From JAGTVG01 sp963699805 (lineage in GTDB: Bacteria; Bacteroidota; Bacteroidia; Cytophagales; Cyclobacteriaceae), in contig CAVOVH010000008.1 of assembly GCA_963699805.1 (NCBI GenBank), positions 489,615 to 553,614 of the forward strand: 64,000 bases of DNA. Direction: 5' to 3'. A program made the position numbers and the translations under genes. Shown here in pieces: positions 27,849 through 35,606 of the stretch; positions within the stretch are counted from its first letter, which is position 1, and every line of letters starts with the position of its first letter. A model generated the notes under the pieces. The model worked only from the letters and a program-made list of their open reading frames with translations, was not told the origin of the DNA and made no database searches.

Positions 27849-28517
27849 ATGCCTTTTTTTAATTTTAACCAGGTTGCCGATACCTATGATGCGTATTATG
27901 AAACATCACTAGGTTGCCAGATAGATCATGTTGAAAAACAACTCATCTGGAGATATATGATCCGGATGTCACTTAAAAAAACAATGCTGGAAATTGGATG
28001 CGGAACCGGTCACTGGACTAGTTTTTTTCGTCAGAAAGGCCTAAAAATAAGCGCCATTGATCTTTCAGAAAAAATGTTGGAGAAAGCGAAAAAGAAAAAT
28101 CTGGAAAATGTACATTTTGAACAAATGAGTGTTGAAGATATGCGTTTTAAGGATCATGCTTTTGAAAACATCATTGCCATCGCAACGCTTGAATTTGTAG
28201 ATAATCTCGATCGGGCGTTCAAGGAAATATACCGGGTGTTAAAGCCGGGAGGTGTTTTGATCGTAGGATGCCTGAATGAATTATCTGAAATGGGTCGGAA
28301 TATAGAAAAAAATGAGATCTATCGGATCGCTCATTTTTTTAAACCTGAGGAAATAAAAGAATACCTATCTAAATTCGGATCTCCTGAGATTAATGGATGT
28401 GCGATCATTAAAAAAGACCGTGTGCTGGATTATCCGGATATCAATCAAATTGTAAAATCCATCCGGCTTAAGAAGGGTGCTTTTTTGACCGGATTCGTTA
28501 AAAAATCGGAAACATGA
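27849..28517 (+). CDS. SAM-dependent class I methyltransferase
   Basis: A 222-residue methyltransferase with motif I MLEIGCGTGHW, the acidic ISAIDLSEKML, and RVLKPGGVLIVG. The N-terminal VADTYDAYYET is typical of UbiE-like members. The substrate cannot be told. I start at ATG 27849; an extension to TTG 27816 adds 11 residues without homology. Its last 4 bp overlap the start of the YkoF-like gene, so translation is coupled. Confidence 0.88.
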   Translation: MPFFNFNQVADTYDAYYETSLGCQIDHVEKQLIWRYMIRMSLKKTMLEIGCGTGHWTSFFRQKGLKISAIDLSEKMLEKAKKKNLENVHFEQMSVEDMRFKDHAFENIIAIATLEFVDNLDRAFKEIYRVLKPGGVLIVGCLNELSEMGRNIEKNEIYRIAHFFKPEEIKEYLSKFGSPEINGCAIIKKDRVLDYPDINQIVKSIRLKKGAFLTGFVKKSET

Positions 28518-28762
28518 CTATATCAGCAGAAATAAGTCTTTATCCGCTCCGTGAAACCCATGATGCGGACGTATTACAATTTATCGAAAAAATTCAGTCC
28601 CACCCGGGGATCACAGTCGAGACAAATGCCATGAGTACCCTGATGACGGGTGATTACGATGAAATCATGAACCTGATCCATGAAGAAGTCAGGCATATTT
28701 TCACGCGTCAAAAAGCAGTTTTAATCGTTAAGATCTCAAATGGATGTCTTGTCAATGAATAA
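28514..28762 (+). CDS. YkoF-like thiamine/HMP-binding domain protein
   Basis: An 82-residue protein matching the single YkoF/MTH1187-like ferredoxin-fold domain (ISAEISLYPLRE, IQSHPGITVETNAMSTLMTGDYDEIMNLI). Members bind thiamine or its pyrimidine half. Overlaps the methyltransferase by 4 bp and the membrane-protein gene by 8-23 bp, making a tight three-gene cluster. Confidence 0.75.
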   Translation: MTISAEISLYPLRETHDADVLQFIEKIQSHPGITVETNAMSTLMTGDYDEIMNLIHEEVRHIFTRQKAVLIVKISNGCLVNE

Positions 28763-29228
28763 CCTGCATGAGTTTCTGATTCCCTACACCGTATCTAACC
28801 TGATAGCCTTTCTTTTATTCTGGCTTTGCTGGAAAAGACCGCGAACAGGAATGATTGTTTTCGGGATTATTTTCATCCTTGCTGGAATTTTTAACTTCTA
28901 TACTGCCTCCACAACCCCGGAGGTATACAGGCAATATGCTTCCTGGGCTTTATTGGATCTTTATGTTGAATTTATACAAGGTTTCTTCCGAGAAAATGCA
29001 AGTATCATTGTGAAAATTATTGCGTTCGGACAGTTGCTGACAGGTGCCCTGTTACTGGTAAAAAAAGGGCGTGCCCGGTTTTCAGGGGTCTTGGGAGGGA
29101 TTATTTTTTTTATAGCCATTGCCCCGCTGGGAATTGGATCAGCTTTTCCCGCTACCCTGATTATGGCATTGGGCCTATTTACCGGATATAAAAAATCACT
29201 GGGAGATCGCTCGCGAAAGATATCCTGA
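28740..29228 (+). CDS. Integral membrane protein, four segments
   Basis: A 162-residue protein with four hydrophobic stretches (about 17-33, 38-53, 88-106, 115-150) and a basic C-terminus. It resembles small DoxX-like or uncharacterised membrane proteins, but I cannot assign it. The ATG at 28740 is within the YkoF-like gene; a second ATG at 28755 is equally possible. Given its neighbours a link to thiamine-precursor transport is conceivable but unsupported. Confidence 0.65.
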   Translation: MDVLSMNNLHEFLIPYTVSNLIAFLLFWLCWKRPRTGMIVFGIIFILAGIFNFYTASTTPEVYRQYASWALLDLYVEFIQGFFRENASIIVKIIAFGQLLTGALLLVKKGRARFSGVLGGIIFFIAIAPLGIGSAFPATLIMALGLFTGYKKSLGDRSRKIS

Positions 29229-29386
29229 ATCAGGTGCATCTTTTCCTATATCCCATTCTAAACCACATCGTTCTTTACGGCATCAGGCGATCAATATAAA
29301 CCAGGGAAAATCTGAATCGGTCATGAAGTTCAGGTATCTATCGAATAAAAACAGCCAAGGATCTTTGAAATCCCTGCCGATCAACC

Positions 29387-30262
29387 TCATTGTATCAGAT
29401 ATTTTTCAGGAATCTCCCTTATGTTTTTTATTTCCATTTTACGAAAAAACACTTCGGCCCCTTCTGATTGAAGTTGAATATTCCCCCTTCGTAAAGGTAA
29501 AATTTCTCCGTTTTCCTCGAGGTGTGACTCCACATTCACCATGTTCACCACACCGTTGACTACATGTATGCTCGTATCTCCAAAACAGAGGATCTCTACA
29601 ACGTTCCATTCCCCAAGTGGCTTCTCATTCATTTTACTTTTCGAACAAATTTTACCTCCTGATTTTCCTTCCCCAAATGCTACCAGGCTGGCGGATGGAT
29701 CATAAACATATCTTTCCCCGCCTTCTGGCATGGAAGCCCGGATGCTGCAATAGGTATCTCCCATGCGGTAGGAATCTCCAAACATGGTCTCCATCACCTG
29801 GCATTCATGTGATTTCTTCCAAACACCCAGTCCCTGCCCGTAATCACCTGTCCCATGATAAAGAAGTCCGGAGTTCCTCAGCCGATCCGATCCTTCTGGC
29901 CATTTTAAGGATCCCCATTTTACCTCCATGCGGAAGTGATAATTCTCAAATTCCTCTCTGGTGGCCAGTGCACCGTTGATCTGCCCTGATACCCTTACAG
30001 CTGGTTCGCCATCCTCCTGCACGACAGTAAAAATATCCAGGGGATCCCGGTTCAATCCAACCGCACTCATATAATTTCCTTCTTCATCCTTTTCCAAATC
30101 GAGCAGATCGATGGATGGATCAGGTACACCAATGTAGGTTTCCCATCCTTCAAGGTTTGTTCCATTAAACAAACTATGGAATTGAGTTGATTCATCTTTG
30201 GGAGTCTGACAGGAGATCAGAAAACCCAATATGATCATTGGGGAAAATAATTGCTTTTTCAT
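29387..30262 (-). CDS. DUF1080 (3-keto-disaccharide hydrolase-like) lipoprotein
   Basis: A 291-residue lipoprotein (FLISC lipobox, Cys18) with a laminin-G-like jelly roll: SLFNGTNLEGWETYIG at the start, FRMEVKWG, NSGLLYH, WKKSHECQVMETMFGDS and LGEWNVVEI with VVNGVVN. DUF1080 domains are beta-sandwiches, some of which cleave 3-keto-glycosides. This is a long variant, with an insertion between the first strands. It stands alone. Confidence 0.85.
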   Translation of the reverse strand: MKKQLFSPMIILGFLISCQTPKDESTQFHSLFNGTNLEGWETYIGVPDPSIDLLDLEKDEEGNYMSAVGLNRDPLDIFTVVQEDGEPAVRVSGQINGALATREEFENYHFRMEVKWGSLKWPEGSDRLRNSGLLYHGTGDYGQGLGVWKKSHECQVMETMFGDSYRMGDTYCSIRASMPEGGERYVYDPSASLVAFGEGKSGGKICSKSKMNEKPLGEWNVVEILCFGDTSIHVVNGVVNMVNVESHLEENGEILPLRRGNIQLQSEGAEVFFRKMEIKNIREIPEKYLIQ

Positions 30263-30352
30263 AAAAAATAAGTTGGGTTAAGCATTAAAAAAATTGAAAC
30301 CGAAAATAATCATTTTGTCAGAGCTTTGAAAATCTCTGATCGGAATCTGATA

Positions 30353-31894
30353 TCAGTAATCAAATTTTATCCTCACTCCCTTATCCTGCAATTGTTTGAG
30401 CGCCCATTTGAATTCCTCATATTCGGAAGAACCTTTTTCAGTATTGTTATCTTCCAGATAGATATATTTCAGGTGTTCATAGGTAGCGATTTGGGATGGG
30501 AATACACTGATCAGATTCCTTGATAAATTCAACTCCACTAAATTATCAAGTCTTAAAAGTGACTCCGGAAAATCAGTAAGATGATTTTCATACAAATGAA
30601 GATACTTTAAATTTTTCAGGTTCCCAATGGTTGAAGGAATGTTCCTCAATTGATTGTGATGCAGGTATAATTCCCTGAGATTGATCATTTCACCGATCGA
30701 TTCAGGGATCCACTGCAGTTTATTATAGGACACATAGAGAATTTCGAGGTTCTCAAGCCGTGATATTCTTGGCGACAGGCTGGTTAAATCATTGTAATAA
30801 ACATCCAGCCAGATCAGATTGGAAAGATTGTACAATTCATCAGGAAGGTCTTTTAATTGGTTTTTATATAACATCAGATTTTCAAGCCTGTCAAAACTGC
30901 CAATTTCTGGGGGGACATCGGTGAGTTTATTCTCGGGGATTACCAGTTTGGTCAGATATTTAAAGCGGCTGATCTCAGGAGGAAGATAAATGAGCCCACA
31001 GTTCCTGATGATCAATCTTTTCAGATTCGGGAGAGAAACGATGTACCTGGGATCCAGAAAGATGGGATTGAAACTGATCTCCAACTCCTCAATTTGGTCC
31101 AGTTTATTAAGACCTTTCAAGGTACGTATCTGATTATAACTCAAATTCAGATATTCGAGATTTTTCAGGCGATGTATTTTTCCGGGTATCCTCCTCAATT
31201 GGTTATGGGAAAGATCAAGACTTTTGAGAGAATCCCAATGAAATATCCCCATTTTCCATTTGGTGGAAAGCTGATTCCCATTTATTTTAAGGCTCCTGAG
31301 ATTTTTCAGTTTCCTGACTGAACAGGGAATCTTCTTAAATTGATTCTCTGATAAATCGAGACATACGATTGATTCACTACGGGCAAAACGGATCTTTCCA
31401 TTGGAGAGCTGATTCCGTGCAAATATTATTGATTTCAGATTTAGCTTCATACTGAGCCTTTTCGGTACTTTTCCGATCTGATTATCGCGTAAATTCAAGG
31501 TATCAAGATCCCGGAACGAATAAATTATTTCTGGTATCTGCTCATATTTACCAGTGGTCAGTTTAACATGATGGATCGCCGGGGGTAAAGTCTTCAGCAT
31601 CTGATCATATCCAACCCGGCGTAATGAATCTTCAAGTTCCTTTTCCTTCATTAATTTCTTATAAAACGGATCTTTTTCCCTCACCGTTCTTGTTTTAATC
31701 CATTCCTCACGCTCTATCTCCCTGGCAGCTTCCTCTTTTTTCCACAAAGCCCATTGCAGTTTCTTTAAGGAATCGATCTGATGCTTTCTTTCCCTGGATA
31801 AACCTGTGTTCTGGGAAAAGGCAGGATTTATTCCAGATCCATAAAAAACGACCAGAAACAATATGCCAGCCATAATAACATTGAAATTCTGCAT
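30353..31894 (-). CDS. Secreted leucine-rich repeat protein
   Basis: A 513-residue protein: signal peptide, a charged helical region (about 30-100), then some 16 leucine-rich repeats of 23 residues with the LxxLxLxxNxLxxIP pattern (for example LRELYLHHNQLRNIPSTIG) to the C-terminus. Likely a binding or scaffold protein on the outer surface or in the periplasm. Start ATG 31892-31894 lies 4 bases from a perfect -7 box and 5 from a 28-bp palindrome shared with the divergent carboxypeptidase gene. Confidence 0.9.
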   Translation of the reverse strand: MQNFNVIMAGILFLVVFYGSGINPAFSQNTGLSRERKHQIDSLKKLQWALWKKEEAAREIEREEWIKTRTVREKDPFYKKLMKEKELEDSLRRVGYDQMLKTLPPAIHHVKLTTGKYEQIPEIIYSFRDLDTLNLRDNQIGKVPKRLSMKLNLKSIIFARNQLSNGKIRFARSESIVCLDLSENQFKKIPCSVRKLKNLRSLKINGNQLSTKWKMGIFHWDSLKSLDLSHNQLRRIPGKIHRLKNLEYLNLSYNQIRTLKGLNKLDQIEELEISFNPIFLDPRYIVSLPNLKRLIIRNCGLIYLPPEISRFKYLTKLVIPENKLTDVPPEIGSFDRLENLMLYKNQLKDLPDELYNLSNLIWLDVYYNDLTSLSPRISRLENLEILYVSYNKLQWIPESIGEMINLRELYLHHNQLRNIPSTIGNLKNLKYLHLYENHLTDFPESLLRLDNLVELNLSRNLISVFPSQIATYEHLKYIYLEDNNTEKGSSEYEEFKWALKQLQDKGVRIKFDY

Positions 31895-31898
31895 AAAA

Positions 31899-31927
31899 CA
31901 AATATAACTAAGATCTTAGTTATATTT
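31899..31927 (-). promoter_or_regulatory. 28-bp perfect palindrome overlapping the LRR-gene -7 box
   Basis: Bases 31900-31927 form a perfect palindrome centred on GATC, with arms AAATATAACTAA and TTAGTTATATTT. On the minus strand TATATTTG (31906-31899) is an exact -7 box inside its right edge, followed by TTTT and the ATG of the LRR gene, so the mRNA would be leaderless. The site lies 80 bp upstream of the divergent carboxypeptidase. It looks like an operator for a dimeric regulator. Confidence 0.55.
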
Positions 31928-32006
31928 AAGAAATGTCAGAGAAAATAGTTGATGAAAGTGGGATTTATTGCGAAGTGATAGTTTTTATTTATATCTTTTC
32001 GAAATA

Positions 32007-33344
32007 ATGAACAAGGTTTTCCGAAAATATTTCCTTCTGATTTTGGTCACATTGATGATCAGCCCGGGTTGTGTAACCACCCGGTTAAAGATTGATGGGA
32101 AAAGCCTGGACCGGTATATCGAAGAATCCGAAATACTGGGTAGGAGTTTCAGTGGTTTCCTGTTATACGATCCAGAAAAGGGAACCATCCTCCACGAATA
32201 CCAGGGTCACCGTTTTTTTACTCCGGCCTCCAACACCAAAATTTTTACATTTTACACTTCGAAAAAAATACTTGGAGATTCCATCCCTTCAATGGCGTAT
32301 GCCATGATCCGGGATACCCTATATTTCACCGGATTGGGAGATCCCACTTTTCTGCATCCTGATTTTGAATATCAACCAGGTTTCGATTTGTTGAAACAAG
32401 GTAAAAAGCCCCTGGTATACATCCCGAACCTTTTTCTGGACAAACGGTTTGGGCCTGGATGGGCTTGGGATGATTATCCATACGCCTATTCAACTGAGAA
32501 ATCAGCTTTCCCCCTGTATGGCAACATGATCCGGATCAGGAAGATGCCTATGGATTCAGGAATTCAGATCATTCCCAGGGTTTTGAGTCAACAGGCTGTG
32601 ATCCGGCGGGATACAACATATATACTGGATCCGGGAGGCCTCCTCATAAACCGGGAGGAATTCAGCAACCGGCTTGAAATATCTTTCCAGGAGCCAATTG
32701 ATTCCCTGGATGAAATGGTTCCGTTCATGGCAAATGACTCCTTGACCAGCATCCTGTTGGAGGATACCCTGAAAAAGACCATTCTGATCAGGCATGAATT
32801 TCCGGAGGTCCAGCAAAATATCCTTTATAGTCAGCCAACAGACAGTTTGCTGAAACCGATGATGATTGAATCGGATAATTTTTTTGCCGAACAGTTATTA
32901 TTGATGAGTTCCACTGTTCTGTACGATACCTTGTCCAGTGAAAAAGCGATTGACTTTGCAATGTTGAATTATTTTCCTGAATTCAAGGACGAAATGGACT
33001 GGACCGATGCATCCGGCCTTTCAAGGTATAATCAATTTACCCCTTATGCAATCTCAGGGGTTCTTGCCAGAATCTATGAGGAATTTGGGAAGGATTATAT
33101 TTCGGATATTTTCCCGGCCGGAGGTATTTCCGGTACCATGAAAAATAATTTCCCGCATCTCAGTGGTATTGTATATGCTAAAACGGGATCAATGTCACAT
33201 GTGTATAATCTCAGTGGGTACCTGGTCACTCGAAAGGGAAGATGGCTGATCTTCAGTTTTATGAATAATAATTTTGTCAAACCGCCGGAAGAGATCCGGA
33301 TGGAAATGACCAGGATCTTATTATCCATATGGGATAAGTTTTGA
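32007..33344 (+). CDS. D-alanyl-D-alanine carboxypeptidase, PBP4/S13 family
   Basis: A 445-residue penicillin-binding protein that trims or cleaves peptidoglycan cross-links. It is a lipoprotein (lipobox SPGC near residue 22) rather than freely secreted. Catalytic motifs are all present: SxxK as PASNTK, SxN as ESDN, and KTG as AKTGSMSHV. Between the first two lies the large insertion typical of S13. Start ATG 32007, chosen for the signal; the frame extends 13 codons upstream. Divergent from the LRR gene across the palindrome. Confidence 0.92.
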   Translation: MNKVFRKYFLLILVTLMISPGCVTTRLKIDGKSLDRYIEESEILGRSFSGFLLYDPEKGTILHEYQGHRFFTPASNTKIFTFYTSKKILGDSIPSMAYAMIRDTLYFTGLGDPTFLHPDFEYQPGFDLLKQGKKPLVYIPNLFLDKRFGPGWAWDDYPYAYSTEKSAFPLYGNMIRIRKMPMDSGIQIIPRVLSQQAVIRRDTTYILDPGGLLINREEFSNRLEISFQEPIDSLDEMVPFMANDSLTSILLEDTLKKTILIRHEFPEVQQNILYSQPTDSLLKPMMIESDNFFAEQLLLMSSTVLYDTLSSEKAIDFAMLNYFPEFKDEMDWTDASGLSRYNQFTPYAISGVLARIYEEFGKDYISDIFPAGGISGTMKNNFPHLSGIVYAKTGSMSHVYNLSGYLVTRKGRWLIFSFMNNNFVKPPEEIRMEMTRILLSIWDKF

Positions 33345-33481
33345 CCATGGATCATGGATTTAAATCCCCATACTTTTTTAACTTTGATTCTCAAGCGGAA
33401 AATTAAAAATCCTGACTTTGGAAATCTGAAAATGATGATAAATCAGGGATCCTAAGTATTTCTGTCTTAATATTTACAAAT

Positions 33482-34111
33482 ATGTTGATCCGTGAAGCTT
33501 GCGTTGAATCCTTCCAGGAAGCCCTGAAAGCCCAGGAATTGGGTGCAGAAAGAATTGAACTATGTGCCCGCCTGGACCTGGGAGGCATTACGCCTTCCTA
33601 TGCCCTGATTGAATCCATCAGAAAGGTATTGCACATTCCCATCATGGTCATGATCCGGCCCCGGGGGGGGGATTTCATTTATGATCCGATGGAGCTGAAG
33701 ATCATGCGGCAGAGTATTGAGACCTGTAAAAAGATCGGAGTTGCCGGGGTGGTTTTTGGATTATTGCAGGAATCCGGGGCGATTAATAAAATCCTGACCC
33801 AGCAACTGGCCGAGTGGTCATCTCCCCTTGAAGTAACTTTTCATAAGGCCATTGACGAAACTCCTGACCCAGTTGTCGCCCTTGAAGATCTGAAACAGAT
33901 CAAAGGGATTACCAGGGTGTTGAGTTCAGGTGGAGCCGATACGGCCCTGGCAGGAGCTTCCGTTCTGAATGAGATGATCACCAGTGCAGAAAATAAAATC
34001 ATCATCCTGGCAGCGGGTAAGGTCACCTCAAATAATCTGAAAGAGGTGGCGGGTAAGATCAATACACATGAATTCCATGGAAAAAAAATAGTCGGTTCAC
34101 TGGCCAAATGA
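33482..34111 (+). CDS. cutC: Copper homeostasis protein CutC
   Basis: A 209-residue TIM-barrel protein: REACVESFQEALKAQELGAERIELCARLDLGG, PIMVMIRPRGGDF, TFHKAIDETPDP, ITRVLSSGGADTA and LAAGKV are characteristic. The family is linked to copper handling, though its biochemical role is disputed. Start ATG 33482. It stands alone, 148 bp before the sugar-transporter gene. Confidence 0.93.
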   Translation: MLIREACVESFQEALKAQELGAERIELCARLDLGGITPSYALIESIRKVLHIPIMVMIRPRGGDFIYDPMELKIMRQSIETCKKIGVAGVVFGLLQESGAINKILTQQLAEWSSPLEVTFHKAIDETPDPVVALEDLKQIKGITRVLSSGGADTALAGASVLNEMITSAENKIIILAAGKVTSNNLKEVAGKINTHEFHGKKIVGSLAK

Positions 34112-34258
34112 AACGGTAGGAGGTCGGGTAAGGAGCTTTTAGACCAGATGATGGATTTATTTAACATAAAAATCGTAATCGCCATCTATAGTTAAATGAC
34201 TGGCTTTTTTTGTTAATTCTATTTTTCTATATTCGGTCCCGATAATCTATTTTTTTTA

Positions 34259-35605
34259 ATGCCTTCTTCAATCAATCTACGATATACGTTGTTAATCACC
34301 TCAGTGGCGGCATTGGGAGGATTATTATTCGGATTCGATATCGCCATCATTACCGGGGCAGCCCCATTTATCCAGACTTTTTTTGATCTTCAGGATCTTG
34401 GTTTGGGATGGACAGTAAGTGCCTTGTTATGGGGCTGCATTCCTGGAGCCATTCTGGCCGGTAGAATCACCGACCTGTATGGAAGAAAATCCATCCTGAT
34501 GGTGGTGGCTTTGTTATTCATTCTCACTTCCATCGCCAGCGGATTGGCTCCTTCTGTTGAGTTCCTGGTCACTGCCCGTTTTTTTGGCGGATTTGCAGTG
34601 GGAGCTGCCTCGATGGTGTCCCCCCTGTATATTTCTGAGATATCTCCTCCGGATGTCCGGGGACGACTGGTATCCCTGTACCAGCTATCCATCGTAACAG
34701 GCATTCTTATTTCTTATTTGATCAACTTTTTATTGCATGATATTGGAGAGGACAACTGGCGGTGGATGTTCCTGAGCGGGACGGTACCTTCCCTTTTATT
34801 TTTTGTTTTATTGTTTTTCGTTCCGGAAACACCCCGATTTTTATTCAAAATAGGTCAGAAAGATAAATCATATCAAATTTTATTACGGATCAGTGGAATG
34901 GAGCAGGCCCGGTTTATCCTGAAACAGATTGAAGAGAGTTTAATGGTGAAAAATGCAAAATTCAGTCATCTATTTGAGCCGGGCTACCGGCGGATGTTAT
35001 GGGTGGGATTTGGATTGGCTGTATTTGTTCAGATCTCCGGCATCAATACCATCATTGATTATGCCCCCATCATTCTCCGGACCGCAGGCTGGAAGATCGA
35101 TGTGGCACTGTTTTCAACTTTTATCATGGGTTTTGTCAATTTTGTTTTCACACTGATTTCCATCTGGGCAATTGATAAATTCGGCAGGCGACCGCTTTAT
35201 CTGATCGGATCGGTGGGAATGGCATTGATGCTGACCGGGCTTACCATAGCCAATCTGATCGGGCGGTTTGAAGGCCCTGTTGTTCTTGTATTAATTCTAG
35301 CTTATATCGCTTTTTTTGCTTCCTGCATCGGACCGGTATTCTGGACACTGGTATCGGAGATATTTCCAAATCGTATCCGGGGCATGGCCATGTCGATTCC
35401 GGTTTTCACCCAATGGGTGGCCAACGCGTTGGTTGTGATGATATTTCCGTGGATGTTAAATATGGCAGGCGGGGCTTTTACCTTTGGATTCCTGGCATTG
35501 ATGGCCATTCTCATGTTCCTTTTCACCTTAAAATATGTACCTGAAACCAGGGGAAAGACCCTGGAAGAAATTGAAATGGATTGGTCCGAAAAAGACAAAA
35601 GATAA
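34259..35605 (+). CDS. MFS sugar porter
   Basis: A 448-residue, 12-helix inner-membrane sugar:H+ symporter. Sugar-porter signatures are clear: GLLFGFDIAIITGA in helix 1, GRITDLYGRKS between helices 2-3, PETPRFLF before the central loop, QISGINTIIDYAPII in helix 7 and PETRGKTLEEIE at the end. The sugar is unknown. The stop is 1 bp from the ATG of the following GH106-like gene, so uptake and hydrolysis are likely co-regulated. Confidence 0.94.
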   Translation: MPSSINLRYTLLITSVAALGGLLFGFDIAIITGAAPFIQTFFDLQDLGLGWTVSALLWGCIPGAILAGRITDLYGRKSILMVVALLFILTSIASGLAPSVEFLVTARFFGGFAVGAASMVSPLYISEISPPDVRGRLVSLYQLSIVTGILISYLINFLLHDIGEDNWRWMFLSGTVPSLLFFVLLFFVPETPRFLFKIGQKDKSYQILLRISGMEQARFILKQIEESLMVKNAKFSHLFEPGYRRMLWVGFGLAVFVQISGINTIIDYAPIILRTAGWKIDVALFSTFIMGFVNFVFTLISIWAIDKFGRRPLYLIGSVGMALMLTGLTIANLIGRFEGPVVLVLILAYIAFFASCIGPVFWTLVSEIFPNRIRGMAMSIPVFTQWVANALVVMIFPWMLNMAGGAFTFGFLALMAILMFLFTLKYVPETRGKTLEEIEMDWSEKDKR

Positions 35606-35606
35606 A

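Noticed and set aside
34181..34212. Terminator hairpin behind cutC (GCCA...TGGC followed by T's)
   Set aside because: Only a 4-bp stem with a 16-base loop; too weak to call.
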